Shown here: positions 12,621 through 12,686 of the stretch, piece after piece
Position numbering within the stretch: position 1 is the stretch's first letter
Layout of the letters: every line of letters starts with the position of its first letter
Source: Burkholderiales bacterium
GTDB taxonomy: Bacteria; Pseudomonadota; Gammaproteobacteria; Burkholderiales; Burkholderiaceae_C
Assembly: GCA_947462175.1 (NCBI GenBank)
Contig: CANHOE010000037.1
Coordinates: forward strand, 1 to 12,686
DNA: 12,686 nt
Direction: 5' to 3'
Notes under the pieces: model-generated
The model's database searches: none
What the model was told of the DNA's origin: nothing
Seen by the model: only the letters and a program-made list of their open reading frames with translations
Translations under genes and position numbers: made by a program

Positions 12621-12649
12621 ATCCTAGCGTGTCGCAGCAAGCATGCCAA
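12621..12649 (-). promoter_or_regulatory. Sigma-70-like promoter of gltBD
   Basis: Reading leftward, TTGGCA (12649-12644) is followed after exactly 17 bases by TAGGAT (12626-12621). The -35 matches consensus at five of six positions and the -10 at four of six. Transcription would begin near 12614, leaving a leader of about 24 bases that includes the gltB Shine-Dalgarno. Confidence 0.55.
12634..12649 (-). promoter_or_regulatory. Sigma-54-like element overlapping the gltB promoter
   Basis: Read leftward, TTGGCATGCTTGCTGC matches TTGGCACG-N4-TTGC at 10 of 12 informative positions, with the essential GG and GC at the right distance. It uses the same TTGGCA as the sigma-70-like -35. Start would be near 12622. 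RpoN with NtrC commonly controls nitrogen-assimilation genes in proteobacteria, so the location is sensible, but any enhancer site would lie mostly outside the window. Confidence 0.35.
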
Positions 12650-12656
12650 GAACTTA

Positions 12657-12677
12657 AAACGGGGTCTGACCCCATTT
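12657..12677. repeat. GGGGTC-T-GACCCC palindrome at the window edge
   Basis: GGGGTC (12661-12666) and GACCCC (12668-12673) form a perfect inverted repeat around one T, bordered by AAAA on the left and TTT on the right. Read leftward it is a 5-bp GC stem with a 3-base loop followed by GTTTTAA, so it could terminate a gene located upstream of gltB. It also resembles GGGGTC-GACCCC palindromes that I recall as dispersed repeats near Y1/RAYT-type transposases in proteobacteria. The window ends 9 bases further on, so the two cannot be separated here. Confidence 0.5.
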
Positions 12678-12686
12678 ATGAATTCC

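Overview
The window looks like an ordinary core-chromosome segment of a GC-rich betaproteobacterium, most likely of the order Burkholderiales. The grounds are the protein sequences, the strong G/C preference at third codon positions, and the gene order gltB-gltD-mlaF-mlaE-mlaD-mlaA-mlaC-mlaB, which is characteristic of that order. I cannot name a genus. I saw no insertion sequence, phage gene, CRISPR array, rRNA or tRNA. Almost every base lies in or beside a recognisable housekeeping gene.

Left part (1-2052): two pentose-phosphate genes are transcribed away from each other. The 5' part of transaldolase (tal, minus strand) runs off the left edge, and a complete glucose-6-phosphate dehydrogenase gene (zwf, plus strand) runs rightward. 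The 133-base region between them holds a 7-bp inverted repeat and a sigma-54-like -24/-12 element facing zwf. Zwf supplies NADPH and 6-phosphogluconolactone; transaldolase rebalances sugar phosphates in the non-oxidative branch.

Middle (2096-6094, minus strand, transcribed right to left): a complete Mla phospholipid-transport operon in the order mlaF (ATPase), mlaE (permease), mlaD (MCE-domain binding protein), mlaA (outer-membrane lipoprotein), mlaC (periplasmic carrier), mlaB (STAS-domain subunit). The F/E and D/A pairs overlap by 4 bp. Together these genes encode the whole route between the outer membrane and the inner membrane, and mlaA lies inside the operon rather than at a separate locus as in E. 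coli. The operon converges with zwf across a 43-base gap rich in GC inverted repeats.

Right part (6219-12590, minus strand): gltB and gltD, the large and small subunits of NADPH-dependent glutamate synthase, which makes glutamate from glutamine and 2-oxoglutarate. gltD is followed after 124 bases by mlaF on the same strand. Upstream of gltB is a good sigma-70-like promoter (TTGGCA, 17 bases, TAGGAT) that shares its -35 with a sigma-54-like element. Beyond it, at the window edge, is a GGGGTC-T-GACCCC palindrome that could be a terminator of the preceding gene or a dispersed repeat.

The genes are known families. The least explained signals are the two sigma-54-like elements (zwf and gltB), the edge palindrome, and the replacement of the usual neighbours of mlaB by zwf. 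I found no convincing evidence of a previously undescribed system.
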